Of a stretch of DNA of 51,934 bases, positions 1 through 13,378 are shown in pieces. How positions within the stretch are numbered: the first letter of the stretch is position 1; each line of letters begins with the position of its first letter. The notes beneath the pieces were generated by a model that was not told the DNA's origin, ran no database searches, and saw only the letters and a list, made by a program, of their open reading frames with translations. Both the position numbers and the translations under genes were made by a program. This DNA is from Siculibacillus sp. (GTDB lineage Bacteria; Pseudomonadota; Alphaproteobacteria; Rhizobiales; Ancalomicrobiaceae), in the NCBI GenBank assembly GCA_030247555.1, contig JAOTSD010000025.1, positions 1-51,934 of the forward strand, read 5' to 3'.

Positions 1-820
1 CCGCCGGGGCCTTCGGTTTGGGCGCATCGGCGTCGAGGCGGGCGATCAGCATCTCGAGCCCGGCCGCCTTGCGGGCGAGTTCGCCGATCCGGTGGCGCTC
101 CTCTTCGAGGGTCTTCTCCCGCGCGGAGCGGGTGCGGCGACGCTCCTCGGTCAGCAGTTCGAGGCGGGCGCGTTCCTCGACCAACTCGCGGGCCTCGGCG
201 CGGAAGCGGTCGCGTTCGACGGCGGCGGCGCGCTTGACCTCCTCGAGCGCCTCGAGGTCGGCGAGGAGGGACTCGGCCTGTCCGCGCAACTCCGGCAGAA
301 GCGCGCCGACCAGAATGGCGCTGCGCACCGAGGCGAGGGCTTCCTCCGGGCGAACGACGATGGCGGGCGGCGGCTTGCGGCCGATGCGCTGCAACGCCGC
401 CAGTACATCCGCGAGCACGCCGCGGCGGGCGGCGAGCGAGGCGCGGACGCTCGCCACGCGGGCATCGAGGGTCTCGACCCGCGTTTCTCCGGTGGCGAGG
501 CCGCTCTCCAACTCCTTGATGCGCGCGGCGGTGGCGAGCATTCGTTCGGCGACACGGGTGCGATCGCGTTCGAGCGCGTCGATCTCGCGCTTCAGTTCGG
601 CCTGACGGTCGCGGCCGACCTCCATCTCGCGCAGGACGCCGTCGAGTTCGATTCGGGTGGTGGTGCGACGGTCGGCGGGCTCGCCGGTCGCCGGTGGTGG
701 CGCCGGTTCCTCGGCGCGACCGGAGAGCGGGGACAGATTGAGGGCGACGGCGATCGCGACGGCGACGCCGCCGCGCGACGGTCCCCGTTTCCTCGCCTCG
801 CCGGTCCACTTCCGCACCAT
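1..820 (-). CDS. EnvC-type murein hydrolase activator (C-terminal part outside window)
   Basis: The 273 N-terminal residues are visible. The ATG at 820 opens a signal peptide: basic MVRKWTGEARKR, then a hydrophobic stretch ending near ALNLSPLSGRA. A long charged coiled coil rich in Glu, Arg, Ala and Leu follows, with heptad-like segments such as RIKELESGLATGETRVETL and EKTLEEERHRIGELARKAA. This is the architecture of EnvC proteins, periplasmic coiled-coil activators of cell-division amidases whose degenerate LytM/M23 domain would lie beyond base 1. The position 3' of rlmH matches the usual alphaproteobacterial order rsfS-rlmH-envC. The LytM domain is not visible, so the family call rests on the N-terminus and context. 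Confidence 0.8.
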   Translation of the reverse strand, partial: MVRKWTGEARKRGPSRGGVAVAIAVALNLSPLSGRAEEPAPPPATGEPADRRTTTRIELDGVLREMEVGRDRQAELKREIDALERDRTRVAERMLATAARIKELESGLATGETRVETLDARVASVRASLAARRGVLADVLAALQRIGRKPPPAIVVRPEEALASVRSAILVGALLPELRGQAESLLADLEALEEVKRAAAVERDRFRAEARELVEERARLELLTEERRRTRSAREKTLEEERHRIGELARKAAGLEMLIARLDADAPKPKAPA

Positions 821-951
821 CGCCACCCTCGCGGAGAATTCCGTCGCCTGCGACGACCATGACGCGATTCGCGCCGGGCCGCACTCCTCGTGACCGGCTC
901 GCTTCGGCACGGACGGCTCTCTCCGGGGAGCGAAACCGACACCTCCCGGGA

Positions 952-1431
952 TCAGGCCCTGTGATAGGGATGACCGGCGAGAATGGTGGTGGCTCGATAG
1001 ATCTGCTCTGCGGCGAGAATGCGGACGATCTGGTGCGGCCAAGTCATGGCGCCGAAGGCGAGGACCAGGTCGGCGCGGGCGCGCACCGCCTCTCCATGGC
1101 CGTCGGCGCCGCCGATCACCACGGCGAGGTCGCGGCCCTCGGCGATTCGCTCGCCGAGATGGGCGGCGAAGGCGTCGGATCCCATGGTGCGACCGCGCTC
1201 GTCGAGGGCGATCACCGAGACCCGTTCGCCGAGGCCGTCGAGCAAGGCGACCGCCTCCTCGGCGCGCCGGTCTTCGGGACGGGCGGCGCGCGATTCGATC
1301 ACCTCCCGGATGTCGATCCGTGTGATGCCGAGGGGGCGACCCTGCTTGCCGGCACGATCGACGTAGCGGTCGAGCAACTCACGCTCGGGACCGGCCTTCA
1401 TCCGCCCGACCGCGGCGATCGTCACACGCAT
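952..1431 (-). CDS. rlmH: 23S rRNA (pseudouridine1915-N3)-methyltransferase RlmH
   Basis: Full-length 159-residue SPOUT methyltransferase that methylates N3 of pseudouridine 1915 in helix 69 of 23S rRNA, using S-adenosylmethionine. The family signatures are clear: [15 protein letters not shown] in the middle, the SAM-pocket segment [19 protein letters not shown], and the C-terminal [19 protein letters not shown]-like end (here [19 protein letters not shown]). The gene starts about 10 bases after rsfS stops, so the two ribosome-associated genes are very likely cotranscribed, with envC following after about 130 bases. Confidence 0.97.
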   Translation of the reverse strand: MRVTIAAVGRMKAGPERELLDRYVDRAGKQGRPLGITRIDIREVIESRAARPEDRRAEEAVALLDGLGERVSVIALDERGRTMGSDAFAAHLGERIAEGRDLAVVIGGADGHGEAVRARADLVLAFGAMTWPHQIVRILAAEQIYRATTILAGHPYHRA

Positions 1432-1441
1432 GGATGCGGGC

Positions 1442-1846
1442 TCAGGCCTCGGGAGGACGCGGTGTGCGCGTCGCCATCGGCTCCGCGGACCACATCTTCT
1501 CGAGATTGTAGAAACCGCGAACCTCGGGTCGGAAGACGTGGACGAGCACGTCGCCGATGTCGAGCAGCACCCAGTCGCAGTGGGCGAGGCCCTCGACGCG
1601 GACGTCGCGCACGCCCTTCGCCGCCAGATCCTCGATCAGCCGGTCGGCGATGGCGCCGACGTGGCGATGCGATCGCCCCGAGGCGACGACCATCGCATCG
1701 GCGAGGGAGGACTTGGCGCGGATGTCGATGGTGACGATGTCTTCGGCCTTCGAATCGTCGAGGCTCGCGACGATGAGTTTCGCCAGCGTTTCGGCGTCGT
1801 GGATCCCCTCGGGGGCGACGGGCGCGGCGGGAGTGGTGAGACCCAC
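1442..1846 (-). CDS. rsfS: ribosomal silencing factor RsfS
   Basis: RsfS/Iojap protein that binds ribosomal protein uL14 on the large subunit and blocks subunit joining when nutrients are scarce. The Iojap core is intact: [19 protein letters not shown], then [21 protein letters not shown] and the C-terminal [20 protein letters not shown] and YNLEKMWS. The GTG at 1846 gives 134 residues but has only a crowded GAGG before it. A perfect AGGAGGT lies at 1887-1881 and the only start-like codon at the right distance is an in-frame CTG at 1873, which would add nine residues. The nadD gene that usually precedes rsfS is absent, so rsfS is first in this unit. Confidence 0.95.
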   Translation of the reverse strand: MGLTTPAAPVAPEGIHDAETLAKLIVASLDDSKAEDIVTIDIRAKSSLADAMVVASGRSHRHVGAIADRLIEDLAAKGVRDVRVEGLAHCDWVLLDIGDVLVHVFRPEVRGFYNLEKMWSAEPMATRTPRPPEA

Positions 1847-2175
1847 GTCCTCACGTGTGAGTGCGATGGTCAGATGAGTGACCTCCTCTCGAGTGCGGCG
1901 TCACCGAACGTGCGGGGAACTCGACACTCTCAACTCGGATCCCGCTGCCTCCATGACGCCGACCGGGCCGATGAGCCCGACGTCGCGAGAATACGGCGGA
2001 TCGGCCCTCCGGTTCAAGCCGCACGTGGTCGATGGGCTCGGAGAGTCGTCGAGTCAGGTCGCGCCGAGACGCGCCGGGCGACGGGTGCGGTCGCTTCGTC
2101 ATCCGGCGTGGCCGAAAATCGGCTATGACTGGAGGCACAACCCGAACCGAATCCCGAGATCACGAAGGTCCGCCG
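1847..2175. other. intergenic region between divergent rsfS and rppH
   Basis: About 330 bases separate the two divergent genes. Both strands contain open frames here, but none resembles a known protein and they overlap the expected leaders, so I call no gene. The recognisable signal is the perfect Shine-Dalgarno sequence AGGAGGT on the minus strand at 1887-1881, belonging to rsfS. Promoters for both genes must lie here but I see no convincing -35/-10 pair. Confidence 0.6.
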
Positions 2176-2685
2176 ATGACGCCCGCCGAATTCGAGAGCC
2201 TGCCCTACCGTCCCTGCGTCGGAATTCTCCTGCTCAATCCGACCGGCCTCGTCTGGGTGGGGCGGCGGGCGAACGAGGGGCTCGTCGAGCACGTCGCGCC
2301 GGGGCACGAGTGGCAGATGCCGCAGGGGGGCATCGACCCCGGGGAAGACCCGCTCGCCGCCGCCCAGCGCGAACTGTGGGAGGAGACCAACGTGCGCACC
2401 GCCACGCTCGTCGCCGAAGCGCCGGAGTGGTACGCCTACGACATCCCCCGCGACGTCGTCGGCGAACGTTGGCGGCACAAGTGGCGCGGACAGATCCAGA
2501 AGTGGTTCGCCTTCCGCTTCGAGGGCGACGAGGCCGAGATCGACATCGCCAACCCGCCGGCGGGCGAGCGCGAGTTCGCCGAATGGCGCTGGGAGCCGAT
2601 GGCTAACCTCCCCGGGTTGATCATCCCGTTCAAGCGGCCGGTCTACGAGAAGGTGGTCGGTGCCTTCCGCCACCTCGGCGCCTGA
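2176..2685 (+). CDS. rppH: RNA pyrophosphohydrolase RppH (Nudix)
   Basis: Nudix hydrolase of 169 residues that removes pyrophosphate from the 5' end of mRNAs and starts their decay; the family also hydrolyses dinucleoside polyphosphates. The N-terminus [11 protein letters not shown] is typical of RppH. The Nudix box is complete from GGIDPGEDP to [12 protein letters not shown], with the metal-binding glutamates in RELWEE. The later WYAYDIP and [14 protein letters not shown] segments are RppH-specific. The ATG at 2176 was chosen because homology begins there; the frame is open further upstream but that part is unlike the family. Confidence 0.95.
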   Translation: MTPAEFESLPYRPCVGILLLNPTGLVWVGRRANEGLVEHVAPGHEWQMPQGGIDPGEDPLAAAQRELWEETNVRTATLVAEAPEWYAYDIPRDVVGERWRHKWRGQIQKWFAFRFEGDEAEIDIANPPAGEREFAEWRWEPMANLPGLIIPFKRPVYEKVVGAFRHLGA

Positions 2686-2830
2686 TCCGCGATCCCGCGA
2701 CATCGCCACTTCCCCGCATCGGCTCGGGCGGTTTCGCCGCGGGCCGGATCGCCGATCTCGGTAATCGAATCTCGAGAATCGTGTCCCACGATGGAGCTGG
2801 AAGGTGATTCTCGGATTCGCGGAGGCGGAG

Positions 2831-3343
2831 ATGGCCAGGGGCGAGACGGTTCTCTCGGAAGGGCGTGGGCGGGTCGACATCGCCCGGCCGGTCGAGGAGC
2901 GGCAACGCGGCATCGCCGCGGCGGTCGGTGGCGTGGTGGTCTTTCTCGGCATCGTCGGGATGTTGACCTGGCGGCCGTCGATCGTCGGTTTCCCCGACGC
3001 CGCCCTGTTCTTCGTCCTCGCGGCTTCACTGACGATCGGAGCCGTTCTCCTCACCTTCGCGCTCTACGGCGGCGAATGGATCGTCTCCTTCGAGGCGGCG
3101 AGCGGCACGGTCAGGCAGGAGTTGCGCACCTTCGGCAATCTCACGGTGATCGACGGCTTCGTCTTCGAGGACCTGAGCGGCCTGTGCGCGGTGCGCGACG
3201 CCGATGCCGACGGCTATCGGCTGTTCATGGTCGAAGCGGAGAACGGCCGTCCGCTCCACATCGGCGATTTCTCCGACGAAGCGGCGATGCGCCGGGCGGC
3301 ACGGGCGATCAACACGGTGCACCCGGGGTTGAAGGTCGGTTGA
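2831..3343 (+). CDS. hypothetical protein with two membrane helices
   Basis: I do not recognise this protein. It has about 170 residues with a charged N-terminus, then two hydrophobic segments (GIAAAVGGVVVFLGIVGML and ALFFVLAASLTIGAVLLTFAL) joined by a short loop. A soluble C-terminal domain of about 90 residues follows, rich in beta-type sequence (WIVSFEAASGTVRQELRTF). It looks like a bitopic hairpin membrane protein with a cytoplasmic domain. The ATG at 2831 has a good GGAGG five bases upstream; a GTG at 2804 in the same frame is the alternative. It lies between rppH and the convergent atp operon and shares a terminator hairpin with it. Confidence 0.65.
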   Translation: MARGETVLSEGRGRVDIARPVEERQRGIAAAVGGVVVFLGIVGMLTWRPSIVGFPDAALFFVLAASLTIGAVLLTFALYGGEWIVSFEAASGTVRQELRTFGNLTVIDGFVFEDLSGLCAVRDADADGYRLFMVEAENGRPLHIGDFSDEAAMRRAARAINTVHPGLKVG

Positions 3344-3380
3344 CGACGCCTCTTCGGCCGAATCCCTCGGGAAAAGCGAA

Positions 3381-3403
3381 GACCCCGGCCGACGGCCGGG
3401 GTC
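3381..3403. terminator. bidirectional terminator between the small membrane protein gene and atpC
   Basis: A perfect 10-bp stem GACCCCGGCC / GGCCGGGGTC encloses the trinucleotide GAC. It lies between two convergent genes. Read on the minus strand, the stem is followed by CTTCGCTTTTCCC, a reasonable U tract that would end the atp operon. On the plus strand it is followed by TCGGTTTCTCG, which is weaker. Confidence 0.75.
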
Positions 3404-3431
3404 TCGGTTTCTCGAAAGCTTCGGGCTTGTC

Positions 3432-3845
3432 TCAGTGGGCGGTCGACCGGGCGGCGCCGAGGACGCTCCGCAACTGATCGAGCTTCTCCCGGGCGACGCG
3501 GCGGGCCTCGTCGGTCTTGGCGTCGGCGACGTCCTCTTCCGCGTCCTTGATCTCGCGGGCGATGACGTCCGCCTTCAGTTCCTCGACCGGGATCGCCTGC
3601 TCGGCGAGAATGGTGAGGCCCGACGGCGAGGCGTCGGCGAAGCCGCCGCGCACGAAGATCTTCGACACCTTGCCGGAGGCCGAGGTGACCTCGACGACAC
3701 CGGGGCGCACCGTGGTCATGAACGGCGAATGGCCGTTCAGCATGGTGAAATCGCCCTCGAGGCCGGGAACGACGACTTGGGAGACCTCTTCGGAGAGGAC
3801 CAGACGCGCCGGAGAAACCAGCTCGAACTTGAAGGCTTCGGCCAT
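3432..3845 (-). CDS. atpC: F1 ATP synthase epsilon subunit
   Basis: Epsilon subunit of the F1 sector, 137 residues. It connects the gamma stalk to the c-ring and regulates ATP hydrolysis. The N-terminal beta-sandwich is clear ([22 protein letters not shown], then [11 protein letters not shown] and VRGGFADAS), followed by the C-terminal helical hairpin ([23 protein letters not shown]). It is the last gene of atpHAGDC, 69 bases after atpD and just before the 3381-3403 terminator. A 9-bp hairpin in the atpD-atpC gap may adjust its level relative to beta. Confidence 0.96.
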   Translation of the reverse strand: MAEAFKFELVSPARLVLSEEVSQVVVPGLEGDFTMLNGHSPFMTTVRPGVVEVTSASGKVSKIFVRGGFADASPSGLTILAEQAIPVEELKADVIAREIKDAEEDVADAKTDEARRVAREKLDQLRSVLGAARSTAH

Positions 3846-3876
3846 TTCCGCCTCTTCTCAAACAGTCGTCGGGGAG

Positions 3877-3899
3877 GACGGCCGGCGGTACCGGCCGTC
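3877..3899 (-). other. intercistronic hairpin between atpD and atpC
   Basis: A perfect 9-bp stem GACGGCCGG / CCGGCCGTC with a five-base loop fills much of the 69-base gap between atpD and atpC. There is no U tract after it on the minus strand, so it is more likely a stability or attenuation element than a full terminator. That role is inferred from position. Confidence 0.55.
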
Positions 3900-3914
3900 T
3901 CTCTCGTGCCTCGA

Positions 3915-6259
<2,345 letters not shown>

Positions 6260-6283
6260 CGGGCCGTCCTATCCTCGAGCGTC

Positions 6284-6344
6284 GAGCCGGGGCGCACCCG
6301 GCTCTTCCGTCTCGATCCGGCGGGGCCGCAGCCCCGCGCGGATC
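6284..6344 (-). other. two tandem hairpins between atpA and atpG
   Basis: The atpA-atpG gap holds two adjacent inverted repeats. The first is 8 bp, GAGCCGGG (6284-6291) with CCCGGCTC (6297-6304). The second pairs GATCCGGCGGGGC (6314-6326) with GCCCCGCGCGGATC (6331-6344): 13 bp with one bulged base around a CGCA loop. Neither has a following U tract. They resemble intercistronic stem-loops that stabilise or segment a polycistronic mRNA; function is inferred. Confidence 0.55.
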
Positions 6345-6372
6345 GATCGATGATCCAATTCCTCGAGCCCGA

Positions 6373-8779
<2,407 letters not shown>

Positions 8780-11014
8780 TCAGAAGAAGCTCTGGGGATC
8801 GACGTCGACCTGGATCCGGGTGCCGCCGGCGGCCCGTGGGGCGGCGGTCAACCACCTCGACAGATAGGCCTGGATGTCGAACGGGCGCGGTGTGCGCACC
8901 AGCAGGCGGAAGCGGTGGCGGCCGCGGACCACGGCGATCGGCGCTTCGGCCGGGCCGAGGACGGTCACCTCGTCGTGGCGTGGGGCGGCGGCGGCGAGGG
9001 CGCGGGCGTGGGCGAAGGCGGGCTCGCGGGCGTCGGCGGAGACGACGATGCCGGCGAGACGGCCGAACGGCGGCATGCCGGAACGGCGGCGTTCCTCCAC
9101 CTCCGCCTCGTAGAAGCCGTCGCGGTCGCCGGCGACGATCGCCCGCAGCACCGGATGGTCGGGGGCGCGGGTCTGGAGGAAGGCGCGGGCCTCGCCGCCG
9201 GTGCGCCCGGCGCGACCGGTCACCTGCTGGATCAACTGGAAGGTCTTCTCGGCGGCGCGGGGATCGCCGTGGGCGAGGCCGAGATCGGCGTCGACCACGC
9301 CGACGAGGGCGAGGAGCGGGAAGTTGTGGCCCTTGGCGAGGATCTGGGTGCCGATGACGATGTCGCATTCGCCGGCGGCCACCGCCGCCAGCTCGAGCTT
9401 CATCCGCGCCGTGCCGCCGGGCAGGTCGGAGGAGAGGACGAGGCGGCGGGCATCGGGGAAGAGGTCGGCCGCCTCCTCGGCGATGCGTTCGATGCCCGGA
9501 CCGCAGGCGACGAGGGCGTCGATCTCGCCGCAGGACGGGCAGGCTTCGGGGCGGCGCACCGTGTGGCCGCAGTGGTGGCAGGTCAGCACGCCGCGGAAGC
9601 GGTGTTCGACGAGCCATGTCGAGCAGTTGGGGCACTCGAAGCGGTGGCCGCAGGTGCGGCACAGCGTCAGCGGCGCGTAGCCGCGACGGTTGAGGAAGAG
9701 CAGCGCCTGGGAACCGGCGGCGATGGTGTCGCGAATCGCCGAGACGAGCGGGGGTGCGAGGAATTTCCCCGGGGCGGGGAGGTGGCGGCGCAGGTCGAGA
9801 GTGCGGACTTCGGGGAGTTTCGCCCGGCCGGCGCGGGCCGGCAGCGCGAGGCGGCGATAGCGTCCCTGCTCGGCGTTGACCCAGGTCTCCAGCGACGGCG
9901 TCGCCGAGGCGAGGACGACGGGGAAGCCGCCGAGACGACCGCGCACCACCGCCATGTCGCGCGCGTGGTAGACGGCGCCCTCCTCCTGTTTGTAGGCGCC
10001 GTCGTGCTCCTCGTCGACGATCACCAGACCGAGGTCGCGGAAGGGAAGCCACAGCGACGAGCGGGCGCCGACGACGACGCGCACCTCGCCGGTCGCCACG
10101 CCGCGCCACAGGCGTGCCCGGTTCTTCGGGGAGACCTCCGAATGCCATTCGCCGGGCTTGACCCCGAATCGGGTGACGAAGCGGTCGAGGAACTCGGCTG
10201 TGAGCGCGATCTCCGGCAGCAGGATCAACGCCTGCCGGCCCTTCTCCACCGCGGCGGCGACCGCCTCGAAATAGACCTCGGTCTTGCCCGACCCGGTGAC
10301 GCCGTCGAGGAGATCGACGCGGAAGCCGCCGCTCGCGACCGAGACCCGCAGGGCCTCGGCGGCGGCGCTCTGGTCGGGGTTCAGTTCGAGGCGATGGTGG
10401 TGGGGGTCGGGGACCGCCGGGGCGCGACCGGGCTCGAGCCACACCTCTTCGAGCGTTCCCTGGGCGATCAGGCCGTCGACGACGCCGGCCGAGACCCCGG
10501 CGGACGCGGCGAGCCCGGTGCGCGACCAGGCGAAGCCGCCTTCCAGGATCTCGATCACCCGACGCCGGGCGGTGGTCATGCGTTCCGGCGGTGGGCCGGC
10601 GAGGCGGACGCCTCGGATCGGCGGCTCGGGCTCCAGCGCCTCGGGCGCGCGCAGCACCATCCGCAGCATCATGCCGCGCGGCATCAGATAGTAGCGGCCG
10701 ACCCAGTCGACGAAGCGGCGCATCGCGGTCGTGAGCGGCGGGACGTCGTGGACGCTCTCGATCTCGCGCAGGCGGTTGTCGCCGATCTTCAGCGGCCCGC
10801 CCCCCGGCTCCTCGTCCCAGACCACGCCGAGCACCTTGCGCGGTCCGAGCGGCACCACGACGATCGAACCCGGCTCGACTGCCCGTCCGTGTGCCACCCG
10901 GTAGGAATAGGCGGTGTCGAGGGCGACCGGGGTCAGCACCGGGACGACGCGGGGGCCGCTCGCGGCGGGACGCGGCGGGCTCTCGGCGAAGAGGTCGTCG
11001 ATCGGGGTGGCCAT
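8780..11014 (-). CDS. priA: primosomal protein N' / replication restart helicase PriA
   Basis: PriA, 744 residues, the 3'-5' DNA helicase that reloads the replisome at stalled forks. It begins with the 3'-end-binding domain (VPVLTPVALDTAYSYRV, PGSIVVVPLGPRKVLGVVW), then a winged-helix part. Helicase motifs follow: Walker A LDGVTGSGKTEVYFEA, DEEHD in LVIVDEEHDGAYKQE, and QVTGRAGR near the end. The zinc-binding insert has CRTCGHRFECPNCS, CHHCG and CPSCG. The ATG at 11014 starts MATPIDDLFAE; the upstream open frame is unlike the family. It is divergent from xerC. Confidence 0.97.
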   Translation of the reverse strand: MATPIDDLFAESPPRPAASGPRVVPVLTPVALDTAYSYRVAHGRAVEPGSIVVVPLGPRKVLGVVWDEEPGGGPLKIGDNRLREIESVHDVPPLTTAMRRFVDWVGRYYLMPRGMMLRMVLRAPEALEPEPPIRGVRLAGPPPERMTTARRRVIEILEGGFAWSRTGLAASAGVSAGVVDGLIAQGTLEEVWLEPGRAPAVPDPHHHRLELNPDQSAAAEALRVSVASGGFRVDLLDGVTGSGKTEVYFEAVAAAVEKGRQALILLPEIALTAEFLDRFVTRFGVKPGEWHSEVSPKNRARLWRGVATGEVRVVVGARSSLWLPFRDLGLVIVDEEHDGAYKQEEGAVYHARDMAVVRGRLGGFPVVLASATPSLETWVNAEQGRYRRLALPARAGRAKLPEVRTLDLRRHLPAPGKFLAPPLVSAIRDTIAAGSQALLFLNRRGYAPLTLCRTCGHRFECPNCSTWLVEHRFRGVLTCHHCGHTVRRPEACPSCGEIDALVACGPGIERIAEEAADLFPDARRLVLSSDLPGGTARMKLELAAVAAGECDIVIGTQILAKGHNFPLLALVGVVDADLGLAHGDPRAAEKTFQLIQQVTGRAGRTGGEARAFLQTRAPDHPVLRAIVAGDRDGFYEAEVEERRRSGMPPFGRLAGIVVSADAREPAFAHARALAAAAPRHDEVTVLGPAEAPIAVVRGRHRFRLLVRTPRPFDIQAYLSRWLTAAPRAAGGTRIQVDVDPQSFF

Positions 11015-11243
11015 GGGCGATTCGGAGCATGCGTGAACGTCGCGCGAACATAGGCGCGACCGGGCGGCGAGGCGAGAGGGGCGCGAGAGGGGCGATGACG
11101 GGGAGGTGGGCATGGGACGGATCGGCCGCCCGGGGTAGGAGCGTCCGCGCGGGTGCCCCCGAGGCGCCCGCCTCCTCCGCCCGGTAACCCGGCCTTCATC
11201 CGCCGCGCCCCAGAATGTCGGACCCATCGCTGCCGGTTCGGAC

Positions 11244-12197
11244 ATGAACGCGCCCGTCGCCCCCGAGATCCTGATCCTCGCCGCTCCCGACCTCGCCGAC
11301 GGGGTGGAGCGTTGGCGTCGTCACCTCGCCGCCGAGCGGCGGGCTTCGCCGGAGACGGTGGAAGCCTACGATCGCGACGTCACCCAGTTCCTGCGCTTCA
11401 TGACCGTGCACCTCGGCGAGCCGCCGACGATCGCGGCGTTGTCGGGGCTGCGGCCGGCGGACCTGCGCGCTTTTCTCGCCCGGCGCCGGAGCGAGGGCGT
11501 CGGCGCCCGCTCGCTCGGGCGCAACCTCGCCGGCGTGCGCTCGCTCGCCCGCTTCCTCGAGAGGCGTGACGGGCTCAATGCGGCGCCCTATCGGGCGGTA
11601 CGCTCGCCGAAGGCGGGTCGGAGCCTGCCGAAGCCGCTGGTGGCCTCCGCGGCGCGCCGTCTGGTCGCCGCCGGAGAGAGCCTGGCCGAAGAGCCGTGGG
11701 TGGCGGCGCGCGACGCGGCCGTCTTCGCGCTCCTCTACGGTTGCGGCCTGCGCATCTCCGAAGCCCTGGCCCTGACGCCGGCCTCCGCCCCGAGCGGCGC
11801 GGCGCGGGCGCTCCGGGTCACCGGCAAGGGCGGCAAGACGCGGATCGTGCCGGCCCTGCCGGTGGTGGTCGCGGCGATCGACGACTATCGGCGCCGAGTG
11901 CCCTTCGTCCTCGACGCGGATGAGCCGCTGTTCCGCGGGGTGAAGGGCGGACCGCTGTCGCCGCGGATCGTCCAACTGGCCATGGAGCGGTTGCGCGGGG
12001 CGCTGGGGCTGCCCGACACGGCGACGCCCCATGCCCTGCGCCATTCCTTCGCCACCCACCTGCTCGGCGCCGGCGGCGATCTCAGGACCATCCAGGAACT
12101 GCTCGGCCACGCCTCGCTGTCGACCACGCAGGTCTATACGCAGGTCGACGCGGCGCGCCTCCTCGACGTCTGGTCGAGGACCCATCCGAGGGCATGA
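11244..12197 (+). CDS. xerC: tyrosine recombinase XerC
   Basis: Site-specific tyrosine recombinase, 317 residues, that with XerD resolves chromosome dimers at dif. The N-terminal SAM-like DNA-binding domain covers about residues 20-110. The catalytic residues are all present: R170 (GLRISE), K195 (GKGGKTR), H263 and R266 (HALRH), H289 (LLGHASL) and nucleophile Y298 (TQVYTQVD). The pairing with a divergent priA is typical of Hyphomicrobiales and supports XerC over a mobile-element integrase. Its stop overlaps the next start (ATGA). Confidence 0.92.
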   Translation: MNAPVAPEILILAAPDLADGVERWRRHLAAERRASPETVEAYDRDVTQFLRFMTVHLGEPPTIAALSGLRPADLRAFLARRRSEGVGARSLGRNLAGVRSLARFLERRDGLNAAPYRAVRSPKAGRSLPKPLVASAARRLVAAGESLAEEPWVAARDAAVFALLYGCGLRISEALALTPASAPSGAARALRVTGKGGKTRIVPALPVVVAAIDDYRRRVPFVLDADEPLFRGVKGGPLSPRIVQLAMERLRGALGLPDTATPHALRHSFATHLLGAGGDLRTIQELLGHASLSTTQVYTQVDAARLLDVWSRTHPRA

Positions 12198-13309
12198 CGA
12201 TGAAGAGCCTGATGGTCACCGCCCACGACCGGCGTTCGAAGCGGCGGATCAGCATCCATTTCCTCGCCGAAGCGCTCGGCCGGCGCGGTGTGTCGCGCTG
12301 GTACGCGATCGGCTTCAGCCTGCTGTCGCGGGCCAAGGGCGATCCGCGGGTGGAGGTGGGCCATCCGGCCAACCGCGTCGAGGAGGTCGACGGCGTCACC
12401 TCCTTCCGCGAGGAGACGATCGTCCATCCCTTCAACCTGCGTCGCGCCTGGGCGGTTCCGATCGAGCGCGCCGCCTTCGCCCTCTACGCGGCGAAGCCTC
12501 GACCGGTGCTGGAGACCTGGGCGGCGGAGAGCGACCTGATCATCGTCGAGTCGGGTATCCCGGCGGTCCTGATCGATCGGCTGCGACGGGCGGCGCCGCG
12601 GGCGAAACTGGTCTATCTCGCCTCCGACGATCTCGAGACGGTCGGTTGTTCGCGGGCGATCGTCGAGCGTTTCGAGGCGAGCTTCCCGTCGATCGATCTG
12701 GCGGTGCTGCCTTCGCCGCTCCTCCTCGATGCCATGCCGGATCGGACGAAGTGCATCCACGTACCGCACGGGTTCGAGCGCGCGCCGTTCGACGCGGTGA
12801 CGCCGTCGCCCCACGGGGTGGGACGGCACGCCGTCTCCGTCGGCTCGATGCTGTTCGATCGGCACTTCTTTGAGGTCGCGGCCCCGGCCTTTCCGGAAGT
12901 CACGTTCCACGTCGTCGGCGGCGGACCCGAGAGCCAGGGGCTCGATCTCGCCAACGTCGTCGTCCATCCCGAGACGCCCTTCGCCGAGACCGTGCCGATG
13001 ATCGTCCATGCCGCGATCGGCATCGCGCCCTATCGCGACGTCGGGGCGCCGGCCTATCTCGTCGACACCTCGCTGAAGCTGCGCCAGTACCGCTACGCCG
13101 GCCTGCCGACCGTGTGCCCGCGGTTCGCCGCCGGCACCGATCCGAGCCGATTCGGTTACGATCCGGCCGACCCGGCCTCGATCGTCGCGGCGGTCGGCCG
13201 GGCGCTCGCGAGCCCGCGGTTCCCGGTCGCCGCGACCGATTTCCCGAGCTGGGACGAAGTGGTCGACCGCATCCTCGACCCGGCCGGCCATCCCGAGACG
13301 CGGCTCTGA
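12194..13309 (+). CDS. GumK-like glycosyltransferase
   Basis: Predicted cytosolic glycosyltransferase of 371 residues with two Rossmann-like halves (GT-B fold). The C-terminal half carries AVSVGSMLFDRHFF, FHVVGGGPESQG and AAIGIAPYRDVGAPAYLVDTSLKLRQYRYAGLP, the nucleotide-sugar-binding side. The sequence resembles the GumK family (GT70, beta-glucuronosyltransferase of xanthan synthesis), so a role in exopolysaccharide assembly is plausible; donor and acceptor are not determined. Its ATG overlaps the xerC stop by four bases (ATGA), implying translational coupling although no other polysaccharide genes are adjacent. Confidence 0.75.
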   Translation: MTMKSLMVTAHDRRSKRRISIHFLAEALGRRGVSRWYAIGFSLLSRAKGDPRVEVGHPANRVEEVDGVTSFREETIVHPFNLRRAWAVPIERAAFALYAAKPRPVLETWAAESDLIIVESGIPAVLIDRLRRAAPRAKLVYLASDDLETVGCSRAIVERFEASFPSIDLAVLPSPLLLDAMPDRTKCIHVPHGFERAPFDAVTPSPHGVGRHAVSVGSMLFDRHFFEVAAPAFPEVTFHVVGGGPESQGLDLANVVVHPETPFAETVPMIVHAAIGIAPYRDVGAPAYLVDTSLKLRQYRYAGLPTVCPRFAAGTDPSRFGYDPADPASIVAAVGRALASPRFPVAATDFPSWDEVVDRILDPAGHPETRL

Positions 13310-13331
13310 CACCGGGCGGCCGAAACGCCGA

Positions 13332-13353
13332 CGGGGCGCCCTGGGGCGCCCCG
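13332..13353. terminator. bidirectional terminator between glycosyltransferase gene and lpdA
   Basis: A perfect 9-bp GC stem CGGGGCGCC / GGCGCCCCG with a CTGG loop lies in the 69-base gap between two convergent genes. No U tract follows on either strand, so it may end transcription only partly or with Rho. Confidence 0.6.
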
Positions 13354-13378
13354 CGAGGTCTCGATCCGACGGATCCGA

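Noticed and set aside
1851-2138. Minus-strand open frame of 95 codons upstream of rsfS, considered as a possible nadD remnant
   Set aside because: The translation is Arg/Pro-rich and shows no nucleotidyltransferase motif such as GxFxPxHxGH.
11244-12197. Tyrosine recombinase as evidence of an integrated element
   Set aside because: Sequence, length and the divergent priA neighbour fit the chromosomal housekeeping XerC; no attachment site or cargo is seen.
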